Counted from the stretch's first letter, positions 34,632 to 43,433 are shown. The stretch is DNA of 64,000 nt from Streptomyces cacaoi (GCF_006539165.1 NZ_BJMM01000007.1:62001-126000), one strand, 5' to 3'. Notes: a model not told the origin generated them from the sequence alone. Numbers and translations: made by a program.

Positions 34632-36122
34632 CTAGGCAGCCCTGTGGAAGGAGGAGCGGCGTCGCCGGGGCGGGCGGCCGCGGCGCGCCTGCCGCGGGGC
34701 GCCGGTGCGTTCGGGGGGTTCGGTGTCCGCCGCGGTGAGGGGGACGCCCGACGGCGTCCTGGCGCCGGTGATACGGCTCAGGTCCGCCCCGTCGGAGCGC
34801 ACCCGGGTCTCCCGCGCGGTGACGCCGGCCTCCGACATCAGACGGCTCATGCCGCGGCGCTGGCCGGGCAGGACGAGGGTGACGACGGTGCCGGACTCGC
34901 CGGCGCGGGCGGTGCGGCCGCCGCGGTGCAGATAGTCCTTGGGGTCCGTCGGCGGGTCGACGTTGACGACGAGATCGAGACTGTCGACGTGGATGCCGCG
35001 CGCCGCGATGTCGGTGGCGACCAGGACGTTCGTGTGACCCGACTTGAAGGCGGCGAGCGTGCGGTTCCGCTGGGACTGCGACTTCCCACCGTGCAGGGCC
35101 GCGGCGCGCACCCCGACGGCCAGCAGGTCCCTGGTCAGACGGTCCACGGCGTGCTTGGTGTCCAGGAACATGATCACCCGCCCGTCGCGTGCGGCGATCC
35201 GGGTGGTCGCCGCGTGCTTGTCGGCCCCGTGCACGTGCAGCAGGTGGTGCTCCATGGCGGTGACCGCGCCCGCCGAGGGGTCGACGGAGTGGACCACCGG
35301 GTCGGTGAGATAGCGGCGGACCAGAAGGTCGACGTTGCGGTCCAGGGTGGCGGAGAACAGCAGCCGCTGTCCGTCGGGCCGCACCTGGTCCAGCAGGTGG
35401 GTCACCTGGGGCAGAAAGCCCATGTCGGCCATCTGGTCGGCTTCGTCCAGGACCGTGACGGCCACCTGGTCCAGGCGGCAGTCACCGCGCTGGACAAGGT
35501 CCTTGAGCCGACCCGGCGTGGCGACCACCACCTCGCGCCCGGCCTGTAGTTCGCGTGCCTGGCGACCGATCGACAGGCCGCCGACCACGGTGGCCGGCCG
35601 CAGCCGCAGCGCGCGGGCGTACGGCGTGAGCGCGGCCGTCACCTGCTGCGCCAGCTCCCGGGTGGGAACCAGGACGAGCGCGAGCGGGCTTCCGGGCTCG
35701 GCGCTCCGGCCCGCGGTGCGGGCCAGCAGCGGGAGACCGAAAGCGAGGGTCTTGCCGGACCCGGTACGGCCGCGGCCCAGTACGTCCCGGCCGGCCAGCG
35801 CGTTGGGCAGCGTCGCGGCCTGGATCGGGAAGGGGACGCTCATGCCCTGGGTACGGAGCGTGGTCTTCAGACGGTCGGGCATCTCCAGACCGGCGAACGT
35901 CTCGACGGGCGGCAGCGGTGCGGTGCGGCCTGCCGGCAGAGCGAACTCCTCCGGGGCGCCCGCGGGACGATTCCGTCCGCCGGCTCGTCCGGTCCGGGAC
36001 GCACGCTGCGGTCCGCCGCGGCGGCCCGACCGGTGCGGGCGGCGGCTGTCACGGCCGGGGCCCGCGCCACTGTGTGACGACGACGAGGAGGAGTGGGCGG
36101 TGGTGCGAGAAGGGGGGTTCAT
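34632..36122 (-). CDS. DEAD-box ATP-dependent RNA helicase
   Basis: An RNA helicase of 496 aa. After a Ser/His/Arg-rich N-terminal tail come the Q motif (FPIQAATLPNALAG), Walker A GRTGSGKT, PTRELAQQ, the DEAD box present as DEAD (VLDEADQMADMGF), SAT, and the C-terminal motifs VATDIAARGIHVDSLDLVVN and HRGGRTARAGESG. A basic C-terminal tail follows. The ATG at 36122 has GAGGAAGG upstream. It lies on the same strand just downstream of the cold-shock gene, so it is likely a cold-shock helicase that unwinds mRNA or assists ribosome assembly; a terminator hairpin between them suggests partial read-through or a separate promoter. Confidence 0.93.
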   Translation of the reverse strand: MNPPSRTTAHSSSSSSHSGAGPGRDSRRPHRSGRRGGPQRASRTGRAGGRNRPAGAPEEFALPAGRTAPLPPVETFAGLEMPDRLKTTLRTQGMSVPFPIQAATLPNALAGRDVLGRGRTGSGKTLAFGLPLLARTAGRSAEPGSPLALVLVPTRELAQQVTAALTPYARALRLRPATVVGGLSIGRQARELQAGREVVVATPGRLKDLVQRGDCRLDQVAVTVLDEADQMADMGFLPQVTHLLDQVRPDGQRLLFSATLDRNVDLLVRRYLTDPVVHSVDPSAGAVTAMEHHLLHVHGADKHAATTRIAARDGRVIMFLDTKHAVDRLTRDLLAVGVRAAALHGGKSQSQRNRTLAAFKSGHTNVLVATDIAARGIHVDSLDLVVNVDPPTDPKDYLHRGGRTARAGESGTVVTLVLPGQRRGMSRLMSEAGVTARETRVRSDGADLSRITGARTPSGVPLTAADTEPPERTGAPRQARRGRPPRRRRSSFHRAA

Positions 36123-36483
36123 GCGGAACCTTCCTCGATGCGGCACGTATCGAGGAATACACCGCGGCGCCACGAGCAGCGGGCGGATTCGCAAGACCGG
36201 GCCGAAGAAAGACGAAACAACGGAAGCCGCTTGTGGCTGCCGGGTCGTCATGAGAATTGCACCGGAGCCGCCGTGGAATACGCGGCCGATCACACGGTGC
36301 GGGGATTCCCGGGAGCGGGTCTTTTTCCGCACTTCCCCGGGGACTTCGTGGGGGCGACGGCCGGGCCGCCGCGCGCGCACTCGCCGGCGAGGAGGGTCCG
36401 TCGCCGTGGGACGAGCAGGCAACAACGCGACGAGCCGGGACCCGCACGCAGGTGCGTGCCCCAGCTCGTCGTGCGCGTCGGTG
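36123..36483. other. leader of the helicase gene
   Basis: This stretch between cspA and the helicase gene holds the cspA terminator (listed separately) and about 300 bases of leader or promoter for the helicase. The leader contains scattered short AT-rich patches near 36180-36210. I see no gene and no clear structure. Confidence 0.5.
36428..36471 (-). terminator. two-tier hairpin after the cold-shock gene
   Basis: The outer stem CGACGAGC (36428-36435) pairs with GCTCGTCG (36464-36471). The inner stem GCACGC (36444-36449) pairs with GCGTGC (36454-36459) around AGGT. It begins 13 bases after the cspA stop on the minus strand. Confidence 0.7.
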
Positions 36484-36687
36484 TCAGGCGGGAACGATGT
36501 TCTCCGCCTGCGGGCCCTTCTGACCCTGTGTGACGTCGAAGCTCACCTTCTGGCCTTCGAGCAGCTCACGGAAGCCGGTGGCGTTGATGTTCGAGTAGTG
36601 GGCGAACACGTCAGCGCCGCCGCCGTCCTGCTCGATGAAGCCGAAGCCCTTTTCCGCGTTGAACCACTTGACGGTGCCAGTAGCCAA
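36484..36687 (-). CDS. cold-shock protein (CspA family)
   Basis: A protein of 67 aa, a single cold-shock domain that binds single-stranded RNA or DNA as an RNA chaperone. RNP1 is in [12 protein letters not shown], and RNP2 is DVFAHYS. The start is a TTG at 36687: AAGGAG lies 9 bases upstream, and translation from it gives the conserved N-terminus M-A-T-G-T-V-K-W-F. There is no ATG or GTG at this position. The upstream 5' region is unusually AT-rich. It lies between a MerR-like gene and the DEAD-box helicase, a common cold-adaptation neighbourhood. Confidence 0.95.
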   Translation of the reverse strand: MATGTVKWFNAEKGFGFIEQDGGGADVFAHYSNINATGFRELLEGQKVSFDVTQGQKGPQAENIVPA

Positions 36688-37003
36688 AATACATCTCCTT
36701 CGGGGGCGGTACCCGGTACCCGCACTGTGCGGAACCGGAGTTGCCGCGATGATCGCCCTCCGGAAAATACCGAACTGCACAAGAAATTTCCCAGGAAACC
36801 TGGAGAAGGACTTGAAGTTTTAGGGAACCACAACTGCAACTGCCGCAACCGTAACACGGGAAATTCGCCGGGCGCGATGGCTTCCTGCTGCGAACCCGCC
36901 GCGAGGGAACTTCTCATCGCGCAGCACCAGTTTTTCTGCAACGGCGGAATGAAGTTTCGCCTCCGGACGGCTCGGTCCGGTGCGGCAGGGGGCGCCGGGA
37001 ACG
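36688..37003. other. AT-rich leader/promoter region of the cold-shock gene
   Basis: This 316-base stretch is much more AT-rich than its surroundings. From 36760 to 36880 it contains runs such as GAAATTTC and TTTTAG. Long leaders are typical of cold-shock genes and can act as RNA thermosensors, so that is a possible role. I could not fix a promoter. No gene is visible. Confidence 0.5.
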
Positions 37004-37342
37004 TCAGGCGTCCGGGTTCGAGGAGGTCTCCCGGTTGCGCAGCTCCTCGTTGATGCGCCGGGCCTCTTCGAGCTGGTCTTCCAGGATGATGATGCGGCAG
37101 GCCGACTCCACCGAGGTGCCCTGGTCGACCAGTTCACGGGCCCGGCCGGCGAGCCGCAGTTGATAGCGGGAGTACCGGCGGTGCCCGCCCTCGGAACGCA
37201 GCGGCACGATCAGACGAGCCTCTCCGAGGGCGCGCAGGAAAGCGGGGGTGGTGCCGAGCATCTCGGCGGCCCGCCCCATGGTGTAGGCGGGGTAGTCGTC
37301 GTCGTCGAGATTGCTCGACGGAGTGGGGTCGTCCGCGGCCAC
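37004..37342 (-). CDS. MerR-like helix-turn-helix protein
   Basis: The protein has 112 aa. It carries a MerR-type winged HTH (YTMGRAAEMLGTTPAFLRALGEARLIVPLRSEGGHRRYSRYQLRLAGRARELV) with the typical GGHRRYS wing, followed by a short helix and the charged tail LEDQLEEARRINEELRN, which would form the dimerisation coil. No effector domain follows. I chose the GTG at 37342 because GAGAGG lies 5 bases before it; a start at 37390 would add 16 residues. It sits upstream of cspA on the same strand and may control the cold-shock cluster. Confidence 0.83.
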   Translation of the reverse strand: MAADDPTPSSNLDDDDYPAYTMGRAAEMLGTTPAFLRALGEARLIVPLRSEGGHRRYSRYQLRLAGRARELVDQGTSVESACRIIILEDQLEEARRINEELRNRETSSNPDA

Positions 37343-37663
37343 TGGCACCTCTCGGGAGACGCGTCGAGGGGCCCTGGCACCGTCCGGCACCAGGACCCCG
37401 AGTGAGGAAGAACGCTACCCCCCGCCGACCGCCCGTCCGCACGCCGAGACGCGGGACCGAACGCCGGGGACCGCCCGCTTCCCGCCACGAACAGCGCCGT
37501 CGCACCGCTCGGGCCGGGCGCTCGACACCGCCGGCGGATCGGCGAGGAATCCGACAGGTGACGAACCCCGCGCCGCGGGACGCGTGTCGGGCGTTCCGGC
37601 TGGGCAGAGGATCAACGTCGGGGGGCGCGGGGGCGCTCCTCGCCGAGGGGGAGGGAGCACGGC
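37343..37663. other. divergent spacer
   Basis: This spacer lies between the MerR-like gene and the short gene at 37664. It should hold both promoters. I see no clear boxes, repeats or genes. Confidence 0.4.
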
Positions 37664-37960
37664 ATGAAGAACGGTTCGGGCACGGGGATGCGGCTGCTGC
37701 CGTGGGTGGGCCCGGAGGGCAGGCCGCGCCGTGTGGCCGTGACCCCGGAGGCGCGGGCGGCCCGGGAGCGCCGACTGGCGCAGGGGGCACTGCTGTTGGA
37801 GTCGGCGCGGGCAGCGCTGTACGAACAGGGAACACCGGCACCGCAGGTGCGCGCACTCGCGGGGCAGCTGTGCACCGCGCTGGGGGACGCGCCGCGGGCG
37901 GCGGAGAGCCGGGGGCGGCGCCCGGCGGACGGCACGGAGGACACGCGGACCGCGCCGTAG
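37664..37960 (+). CDS. small hypothetical protein
   Basis: The protein has 98 aa. It starts M-K-N-G-S-G-T-G-M-R-L-L-P-W and has one amphipathic helical stretch (EARAARERRLAQGALLLESARAALYEQG), with a disordered charged tail. A GGGGGAGGG tract precedes the ATG. Codon use is host-like. I recognise no domain. It is flanked by divergent and convergent neighbours, so it is probably a single-gene unit. Confidence 0.6.
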   Translation: MKNGSGTGMRLLPWVGPEGRPRRVAVTPEARAARERRLAQGALLLESARAALYEQGTPAPQVRALAGQLCTALGDAPRAAESRGRRPADGTEDTRTAP

Positions 37961-38022
37961 CCGGACGAACAGGTCCGAGGCGGACGCATGCGGGGTGCAC
38001 AGGCCGCCGGGCCCCAGCGGTC

Positions 38023-38850
38023 TCAGTGTTTGACGGCGATCACGAATACGCGCCGGAACGGGAAGTACGTGACGGTGTCCGTGCCCTCTGTTGTCGGGGG
38101 GTAGGCCGTACGCAGGGCTGTGGCGTACTCGTCGAGGAAGGCGGTGCGGGACTGTGGGTCGTCGGCGAGGAGGGTGAGGACGGGGCGCAGGGCCGTGCCC
38201 TTGGTCCACTCCAGGACGGGGTCGGGTCCGGTGAGCCGGTGCAGGTACGTCGTCTCCCAGGTGTCGACGGTGCAGCCGAGCGGGGTGAGGACGGCGGCGT
38301 AGCCGGCGGGGTCGAGGACGTCGTCGGCGCGGGAGGGTGCGCCGAGGCGGTCGCGCCAGCGTGGGGAGTTGCGCAGTGCGGCGAGCAGGGTGTGGCTGGG
38401 TGCGGTGAAGTTGCCGGGGACCTGGAAGGCGAGGACGCCGCCGGAGGGCAGGTCGGCGATCCAGTCGGGGAAGGCGTGCTGGTGGCCGGGCACCCACTGG
38501 AGGGCGGCGTTGGAGAAGAGCAGGCCGAAGCGCTCGTCCCGGCCGGGGCGCCAGTCGGCGAGGTCGGCGTGGGCGAAGTCGAGGCGGCCGGCGGTGTCGG
38601 GGGCGCCGTCGCGGGCGTGTGCGCGGGCGGCGTCGAGCATGGCCGGGTCGCTGTCGTAGCCGGTGAGGTGTGCGGTGGGCCAGCGGTCGGCGAGGTGGGT
38701 GGTGGGGCCGCCCGGTCCGCAGCCGAGGTCGGCGATGCGGGGCGGTCCGTCCCTTCCCGGCGGGAGGGCTTCGGGTACGTGGGCGAGGAGATCGTGGAGG
38801 GGGCGCAGACGCGGCCCGGCATGGCGGAGATACTGCTGGGGGTCCCACAT
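38023..38850 (-). CDS. tam: trans-aconitate 2-methyltransferase
   Basis: A SAM-dependent methyltransferase (275 aa) that methylates trans-aconitate, a by-product that inhibits aconitase. The SAM-binding motif I is IADLGCGPGG, an acidic residue follows in TGYDSDPAMLDAAR, and motif SNAALQWVPGHQ is typical for the Tam subfamily. The start MWDPQQYL at 38850 is the conserved family start. It is divergent from a MarR-type gene, and the short space between them carries a dyad matching the known TamR site type. In S. coelicolor this pair is regulated by TamR in response to citrate and aconitate. Confidence 0.93.
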   Translation of the reverse strand: MWDPQQYLRHAGPRLRPLHDLLAHVPEALPPGRDGPPRIADLGCGPGGPTTHLADRWPTAHLTGYDSDPAMLDAARAHARDGAPDTAGRLDFAHADLADWRPGRDERFGLLFSNAALQWVPGHQHAFPDWIADLPSGGVLAFQVPGNFTAPSHTLLAALRNSPRWRDRLGAPSRADDVLDPAGYAAVLTPLGCTVDTWETTYLHRLTGPDPVLEWTKGTALRPVLTLLADDPQSRTAFLDEYATALRTAYPPTTEGTDTVTYFPFRRVFVIAVKH

Positions 38851-38874
38851 GGTCCACAGCCTGCCCCCGCTATA

Positions 38875-38888
38875 TCTCGACGTCAAGA
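38875..38888. promoter_or_regulatory. TamR-type operator between tam and tamR
   Basis: TCTCGACGTCAAGA is an imperfect dyad around GACGTC, with one mismatched pair to the symmetric form TCTTGACGTCAAGA expected for this MarR subgroup. A second small palindrome, TGTCGACA, lies 8 bases further at 38896-38903. The whole tam-tamR spacer is only 73 bases, so a bound repressor would block both promoters. Confidence 0.75.
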
Positions 38889-38923
38889 GACTTCATGTCG
38901 ACACAACCTCTACACTGGGACGT

Positions 38924-39421
38924 ATGGAGGACGAGGTCGACCGACTGGTGGCAGCGTGGCGCCGGGAGCGCCCTGACCTCGACGTGGAGCCCCTGGAGGT
39001 GCTCAGCCGGGTCAGCAGGCTCGCACGCCACCTGGACCGCGCACGCCGCATCGCGTTCTCCGAGCACGAGCTGGAGCCCTGGGAGTTCGATGTCCTCACG
39101 GCCCTGCGCCGGGCCGGCACCCCCTACCAGCTCTCCCCCGGCCAGCTGCTGACCCAGACGCTGGTCACCTCCGGGACGATGACCAACCGCATCGACCGGC
39201 TCGCCAAGAAGGGCCTCGTCGAGCGGCTGCCCGACCCCAGCGACCGGCGCGGCGTCCTCGTCCGCCTCACCGCCGAGGGCCGCGACCGCGGCGACAGCGC
39301 CCTGGCCGGGCTCCTCGCCCAGGAACGCGCCATCCTAGCCGAACTCTCCCCGCTCCAGCGCGGCGAACTCGCCTCGCTGCTGCGGCAGTTGACGGCGCCG
39401 TTCGACAACATCCCCACCTGA
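38924..39421 (+). CDS. tamR: MarR-family regulator TamR
   Basis: The protein has 165 aa. An N-terminal extra helix (MEDEVDRLVAAWRRERPDLDVEPLEVLSRV) is typical of the UrtR/TamR branch of MarR proteins. The winged HTH (SPGQLLTQTLVTSGTMTNRIDRLAKKGLVERLPDPSDRRGVLVRLT) has the conserved D-P-x-D-R-R wing. It probably represses itself and the divergent tam and is released by aconitate or citrate (established for the S. coelicolor homologue). The start at 38924 is the only ATG that gives the extra helix. It overlaps the next gene by one base. Confidence 0.93.
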   Translation: MEDEVDRLVAAWRRERPDLDVEPLEVLSRVSRLARHLDRARRIAFSEHELEPWEFDVLTALRRAGTPYQLSPGQLLTQTLVTSGTMTNRIDRLAKKGLVERLPDPSDRRGVLVRLTAEGRDRGDSALAGLLAQERAILAELSPLQRGELASLLRQLTAPFDNIPT

Positions 39422-40206
39422 TGCCCACCGGACGGCCGGCGAACGGCCCGGCCGGGCCCCGTGCCCGCGCGTTCGACTCCGCCGCGGCCCGGTACGCGGC
39501 GAGCCGCCCCTCCTATCCGGCCGCGCTCCTCGACTCCGTCGAGGAACTCCTGGGCCGTCCGCTGGCGGGCGCCCGGGTGGCCGACGTCGGGGCCGGCACC
39601 GGGATCGCCACCTTGCTGCTGGGCGAGCGGGGCGCCCGGGTGACCGCCGTCGAGCCCGGTGACGGGATGGCGGCGGAGCTGCGCCGCGCGCTCCCGCGCG
39701 TACCGCTCGTGAGGGGAGACGGCAACGCGCTTCCGCTCGCCGGGGGTTCGCATGATCTGCTCACCTACGCGCAGTCCTGGCAGTGGACCGATCCGACGCG
39801 TTCCGTCCCGGAAGCGCTCCGTGTGCTGCGTCCGGACGGCGCGCTCGCCGTCTGGTGGAACACCACCGCCTTCGACGTGCCGTGGATCCGCGCCCAGCAC
39901 GAGCGCATCGCCCGCCACTGCGGCACCTCCCCGCGCCCCGCGGTGCGGCCGGACGACGGCGAGGCCGTCCGGCTCGCGGGGCTGGCCGGGCTGCGCGTCG
40001 CCCGCCGCCGGATCCGCTGGCGGCGCACCGTCGCCCTCGACACCCACCTCGCCAACCTCGGCAGCCGCTCGGCGTTCCTCGTCCTGGACCCGGCCGCGAA
40101 CCGCGCGTTCCTCGACGCCGAACGCGAGCGGCTGCGCGCGGCCTTCCCCGACGGAACGGTGGAGGAGACCTACGTCGTCGATCTGCTGGTGGCGACGCGT
40201 CCCTGA
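39421..40206 (+). CDS. class I SAM-dependent methyltransferase
   Basis: The protein has 261 aa. Motif I is VADVGAGTGIATLLL, the acidic SAM residue is in VTAVEPGDGM, and later LTYAQSWQWTDPTRSVPEALRVLRPDGALAVWW resembles the Methyltransf_11 fold. The N-terminal FDSAAARYAASRPSYP is shared with a broad family of uncharacterised methyltransferases. The substrate cannot be told. Its ATG overlaps the tamR stop (TGATG), so it is translationally coupled to tamR and probably under its control, which is not usual in the tamR loci I know. Confidence 0.88.
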   Translation: MPTGRPANGPAGPRARAFDSAAARYAASRPSYPAALLDSVEELLGRPLAGARVADVGAGTGIATLLLGERGARVTAVEPGDGMAAELRRALPRVPLVRGDGNALPLAGGSHDLLTYAQSWQWTDPTRSVPEALRVLRPDGALAVWWNTTAFDVPWIRAQHERIARHCGTSPRPAVRPDDGEAVRLAGLAGLRVARRRIRWRRTVALDTHLANLGSRSAFLVLDPAANRAFLDAERERLRAAFPDGTVEETYVVDLLVATRP

Positions 40207-40223
40207 CGCCGGGAGCGGGGCGC

Positions 40224-41552
40224 TCACGCCGTCGTCCGGCCCCCGGCCGTTCCGGGGCGCAGGGCCAGGGCCGCCGCCTCGCCCCGGGTCGAGACCCCCA
40301 GCTTGTTCAGGATGTTGGCGACGTGGAACTTCACCGTCGACGGGCTGATGTGCAGCCGCTCGGCGATCTCCCGGTTGCGGCGGCCGAGGGTGAGCTGTTC
40401 GAGGACCTCCAGCTCGCGCGGATGCAGCCCCTCCAGCGGGTGCGGGCCGGCGGCCGTCGCCGCGCCGGCACGGGTCAGGGGCAGCGTGGCCGTCACGGTC
40501 GTGCCCCAGTCGGGGACGGCGTCCACCGCGAGGGAGCCGCCCAGCGCGGCCACACGCTCGGCGAGCGGCCCCGACAGCAGGCCGGCCGGGTCGATGCGCC
40601 CGGCGCCGTCGTCGCGGACGGCGGCACGCAGCCTCGCCGCGCCCGCCCCGCCCGCCATCTGCTCCGTCCACCAGCCGACATGCGTCCGGCCGGCGGGCGT
40701 CTCCTGCTCCAGCAGGGCCAGGACGGCGGCGCGCGCCACGGCCCGCGCCGTGTGCGCGACCTCGGCCGGCAGCGTGCGCTCCTCCGCCGGCGGGCGCAGC
40801 ACCAGACGGGTGGCGGCGTGCCGGAAGACCGGGCGCAGCTCCCGGACGAGCTGCCGGAACGCGTCGGTGGCCCGCTCCTCGGTGTACCGCGCGTGCCAGT
40901 CCAGCTTGCCCCGCAGCCGGGACAGCGCGTCGACGGCCGCCTCGGTGGCGGCAGCGCGGGCCCGGGCGTCGTCCAGCGACGGCGAACGCAGCGCGCTCAG
41001 CACACCGTTGAGGGAGACGGTGCACACGTCGGCCAGCTCGGTCAGGGCACGGTCGCGGGCCGCGGCCGCCGCCCCGGACAGCGCGGTGTGCTCCGGGTAC
41101 GCCGCGGCGACGACGCCGGCGGAGTGCACGGTCGCCAGATCCCACAGCCGCTGCACCGTCCCCAGCACGGGCTCGGCCACCGGCTCGACCGGCACCCCGC
41201 CCAGCACCAGCAGCGCCGCCGTCCCGGTGCCGCGCGGCGCCGAGGCGACCCCGAGGACACGGTGCCGCTCACCGCCGAGCACGGCCGTGCCCTGCCAGGG
41301 CGTGCCCACCCGGACGTCGACGGAGATCCGGCCCAGCTCGGCGCCGGTCACCCGGGAGGCGAGCGGCTCCGCGCCGGCCGCCCGGGCCGGTGCGTGCGGG
41401 CTGGCCTCGCTCAACTGGGCCGCGACGGTGTGCGGTACGAGGCGGCGCAGCACCCGGGAGGTGTGCTCCAGCAGATGCGCCGGAGGCGCCGCCACCAGCT
41501 GGGCCGCGGCGTCCAGCGCCTGCTCGGGGGTGGTCCGGCCGCTGTGGTTCAT
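40224..41552 (-). CDS. LuxR-family regulator with a degenerate histidine-kinase-like body
   Basis: The protein has 442 aa. The first 200 residues are a poorly conserved GAF-like sensor. A helical region with AVDALSRLRGKLDWHARY and a short HATPase-like piece (SGPLAERVAALGGSLAVDAVPDWGTTVTATLPL) follow, and the C-terminus is a clear LuxR HTH (LHPRELEVLEQLTLGRRNREIAERLHISPSTVKFHVANILNKLGV). A kinase-type body fused to its own DNA-binding domain makes a one-component signal protein. No phosphorylatable H-box is visible. The ATG at 41552 is preceded by a GTG two codons upstream. It is divergent from the oxidoreductase gene at 41707 and may control it. Confidence 0.85.
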   Translation of the reverse strand: MNHSGRTTPEQALDAAAQLVAAPPAHLLEHTSRVLRRLVPHTVAAQLSEASPHAPARAAGAEPLASRVTGAELGRISVDVRVGTPWQGTAVLGGERHRVLGVASAPRGTGTAALLVLGGVPVEPVAEPVLGTVQRLWDLATVHSAGVVAAAYPEHTALSGAAAAARDRALTELADVCTVSLNGVLSALRSPSLDDARARAAATEAAVDALSRLRGKLDWHARYTEERATDAFRQLVRELRPVFRHAATRLVLRPPAEERTLPAEVAHTARAVARAAVLALLEQETPAGRTHVGWWTEQMAGGAGAARLRAAVRDDGAGRIDPAGLLSGPLAERVAALGGSLAVDAVPDWGTTVTATLPLTRAGAATAAGPHPLEGLHPRELEVLEQLTLGRRNREIAERLHISPSTVKFHVANILNKLGVSTRGEAAALALRPGTAGGRTTA

Positions 41553-41706
41553 GGCCACACCGTACGGCCGGCGCGTGCACCGGGTACCGGCCCCGCCACC
41601 CGGCCGGACGGGCGGGTGCGACCGTCCGGAAGGGCGGGGCGGCACCGGCGCCCGCGGGGCGAGGGTGAGTGCACGAAGACCGCACCACGGGAAGGAACCA
41701 CCCGCC

Positions 41707-42630
41707 ATGCACGCCATCGCGTACGACCGCCACGGCCCGGCCGAGGTCCTGGCCCCGACGACGCTCCCGCTGCCCGAGCCGGGGCCCGGCCAGGTACGGA
41801 TCGCCGTACGGACGACGGGCGTCAACCCGCTCGACCACAAGCTCCGGCGGGGCGGGCTCGCCGAGTTCTTCCCGGTGACGCTGCCGCACGTGCCCGGTAA
41901 CGAGGCGGCCGGTGTGGTGGACGCGGTCGGGCCCGGTGTCACGGAACTGTCCGTGGGTGACGAGGTGCTGGGCCGCACCGAGACGGGCAGCTGCGCCGAG
42001 TACGCGCTGGCCCGGCCCGGCTGTGTGGTGCGCCGCCCGGTGACCCTCGGCTGGGCGGAGGCCGCCGCCCTGCCGGTCGCGGCGGAGACCGCGGTGCGCT
42101 GCCTGGACCACCTGGGGCTGCGGGAGGGCGAGACGCTGCTGCTGCACGCGGCGGCGGGCGGTGTCGGCACGGCCGCCGTCCAGCTCGCCGTCGCCCGCGG
42201 CGTGCGCGTCATCGGCACGGCGAGCGAGCACAACCACGCGTTTCTGCGGGAGTTGGGGGCCGAGCCCGTCGCGTACGGGGACGGGCTCGTCGAACGGGTA
42301 CGTGCCCTCGCATCCGACGGGGTGGACGCGGCGCTGGACGGCGCACAGCAGCAGGGCTCGACGGTGGCGTCCCGCGCACTGACGGGCGGCACCGAGCGGG
42401 TCGTCGCCATCGCCGACGCCGCCGACGCGGCCCGGCACGGCGTCGCCTTCTCCGGCGGCACCGACGTCACGGACCTGCGCCCCGCCTTCGCCGAGGCGCT
42501 CGCCCTGCACGCGGCCGGCACCCTGCGGCTGCCCGTGCACCGCATCCGCCCGCTGGCGGAGACCCGGCACGCCCACGAGGAGAGCGAGCGCGGTCATGTC
42601 CGGGGCAAGATCGTGCTCGTGGTGCGTTAG
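41707..42630 (+). CDS. zinc-type alcohol dehydrogenase-like / quinone oxidoreductase
   Basis: An MDR-superfamily NADPH-dependent oxidoreductase of 307 aa. The N-terminal GroES-like domain has TTGVNPLDHKLRRGG and HVPGNEAAGVV, and the Rossmann domain has the nucleotide-binding motif AAAGGVGTAAVQLA. No catalytic or structural Zn-binding Cys cluster is present, so it belongs to the zinc-free quinone/enone-reductase group. GGGAAGG precedes the ATG at 41707. The regulator at 40224 is divergent to it. Confidence 0.92.
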   Translation: MHAIAYDRHGPAEVLAPTTLPLPEPGPGQVRIAVRTTGVNPLDHKLRRGGLAEFFPVTLPHVPGNEAAGVVDAVGPGVTELSVGDEVLGRTETGSCAEYALARPGCVVRRPVTLGWAEAAALPVAAETAVRCLDHLGLREGETLLLHAAAGGVGTAAVQLAVARGVRVIGTASEHNHAFLRELGAEPVAYGDGLVERVRALASDGVDAALDGAQQQGSTVASRALTGGTERVVAIADAADAARHGVAFSGGTDVTDLRPAFAEALALHAAGTLRLPVHRIRPLAETRHAHEESERGHVRGKIVLVVR

Positions 42631-42813
42631 TGCGGGGCCGGGGCCCCGCGGGGGCGAGCAGGGGCACGCGGGCAGCGCGGGCGGCGCGAGTGGTGGTGGG
42701 CTGCGGGGTCGCCGTCCGGGGACGGGCGGGGCGGCGGGGTCGCCGGGACGGGACCGAGAACGCGGGGACGCGGAGAGGCGAAGACGCCGCGGCGCGGAGA
42801 CACGAAGGCCCGG

Positions 42814-42842
42814 CCCCAACGGCCCTGTGTACGCGGGGAATC
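42814..42842. repeat. hairpin module, copy 1
   Basis: CCCCAACGG is followed by the stem CCCTG / CGGGG (loop TGTACG) and then AATC. GAAGGCCCGG precedes it. The stem has one T-G pair where copy 2 has a T-A pair. Confidence 0.7.
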
Positions 42843-42980
42843 GATGCTGCGGGTCGCGGGATCGCCGTCCCGGACGGGCGGGGCGGCGGAGCGGCGGGGT
42901 GGAACCGAGGACACCGGGGCGCGGAGAGGTGAGGACGTCGGGGCGCCGGGGCGCCGGGGTGCCGGGGCGCGAAGACTCGG

Positions 42981-43009
42981 CCCCAACGGCCCTGTGTCCG
43001 CAGGGAATC
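42981..43009. repeat. hairpin module, copy 2
   Basis: CCCCAACGG is followed by the stem CCCTG / CAGGG (loop TGTCCG) and then AATC. GAAGACTCGG precedes it. It is the best-formed copy. Confidence 0.7.
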
Positions 43010-43168
43010 CGGACGCGGGGGACGCGAGGAGCGGAGACGCCGGGGCACCGGGACATGGAGACGCGGGGGGCGCAAGGGCGCGGGCCGAGACACGAGGAAC
43101 GCGGAGACGCGGGAGACACGGAAGACGCGGGAGACACGGGAGACACGGGAGACGTGGGAGACGCGGTT

Positions 43169-43195
43169 CCAACAGCCGTTCACCCGAGGAGGGAT
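43169..43195. repeat. hairpin module, weak copy 3
   Basis: CCAACAG and a terminal GGGATC are kept, but the stem is largely lost. It is included because its position fits the series of modules. Confidence 0.35.
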
Positions 43196-43433
43196 CGGGT
43201 GCCCCCGGGGGAAGCGAGGCCGCGGAAACGCGGGAGAGGCCGGGGCGCGGAGACGCCGGGACGCGGAGACGCGGGGGCGCGGGGGCGCAAGGACGCCGAG
43301 CGGCGGGAGACACCGAGAGACGGGGGACGCGGAGACACGGAAACGCGGAAACGCGGAGACACGGAAACGCGGGCGACGCCGAGACGGGGAAGGCATCGAG
43401 GCTCCGGGGGGGCGCGGGGACGTGAAGACGCAT

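Noticed and set aside
37664..38976. Long + strand frame overlapping tam
   Set aside because: It is antisense to a methyltransferase with full motifs; only the 98-residue protein at 37664-37960 in another frame looks real.
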